NCBI GenBank assembly: GCA_964480365.1
Contig: CAYZPM010000004.1
Span: forward strand, 62,001 to 126,000
Source of the DNA: CAIQPV01 sp964480365
GTDB lineage: Bacteria > Pseudomonadota > Gammaproteobacteria > Burkholderiales > Gallionellaceae
Direction: 5' to 3'
Length of the DNA stretch: 64,000 bases
In this document: in pieces, positions 63,016 to 64,000 of the stretch
How positions within the stretch are numbered: the first letter of the stretch is position 1
How the letters are laid out: every line of letters begins with the position of its first letter
Program-made: the position numbers and the translations under genes
Notes under the pieces: model-generated
The model's input: the letters and a program-made list of their open reading frames with translations, nothing else
Databases searched by the model: none
Told to the model about the DNA's origin: nothing

Positions 63016-64000
<985 letters not shown>

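Overview
This window looks like chromosomal DNA from a freshwater or soil betaproteobacterium. The gene content and order (cimA, mnmC, ettA, an exbB-exbD-lpxK-trm112-kdsB-adk run, PPi-dependent phosphofructokinase next to a membrane pyrophosphatase, an atypical ATP-citrate lyase beside aconitase, monomeric isocitrate dehydrogenase and malate dehydrogenase) suggest the Nitrosomonadales, perhaps a Gallionellaceae relative. That placement is an inference from gene content. No rRNA gene is present to settle it. I saw no tRNA, rRNA or CRISPR array. Both ends cut a gene: fadE-like on the left, hppA on the right.

Layout. 0-13 kb is housekeeping: fadE-like acyl-CoA dehydrogenase, cimA, an HDOD protein, an RMD1-family protein, rsuA, mnmC, a cyclic-nucleotide-binding protein, a Wzx-like flippase, and pepD broken by an internal deletion. 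12.4-15.4 kb holds accessory genes: a Phd/PIN toxin-antitoxin pair, a KTSC protein, and a DUF4143 ATPase behind two identical palindromes. 15.4-30.7 kb carries ettA, pgm and a central-carbon block (aclB, aclA, acn, icd, mdh, all +) followed by a TPR-methyltransferase.

30.7-36.5 kb is an integron. An integron integrase (intI, -) sits beside an attI core, followed by a cassette array on the + strand. I can delimit four cassettes base by base from matching attC cores. They carry a zinc-ribbon protein, a RelB/ParE pair, a secreted protein and a coiled-coil membrane protein. An IS1111-type element interrupts the array. A last cassette has a frameshifted DUF4160 gene, a YggL-like gene and a zinc-ribbon gene.

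36.8-50.7 kb is a dense signalling locus of eight + strand genes, every one with a receiver domain. It includes two hybrid kinases, a REC-REC kinase, an HD-GYP protein, a class III cyclase, a diguanylate cyclase, a REC-PAS protein and a chimeric REC-HPt protein lacking its phospho-histidine. One kinase has seven nearly identical 142-residue PAS units, repeated at the DNA level with an exact 426-bp period.

50.8-55.7 kb (-) has VapBC with a clear operator, an AbiJ-like protein and an ArnB/ArnE/ArnT-like envelope-modification set. 55.8-64 kb has xseA, the exbBD-lpxK-trm112-kdsB-adk run, a GlcG-family gene, pfp and hppA.

Intergenic spaces are rich in short palindromic repeats. One roughly 65-bp hairpin family occurs five times with compensating stem changes. 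One copy is nested inside another repeat, and one lies in frame inside mnmC.
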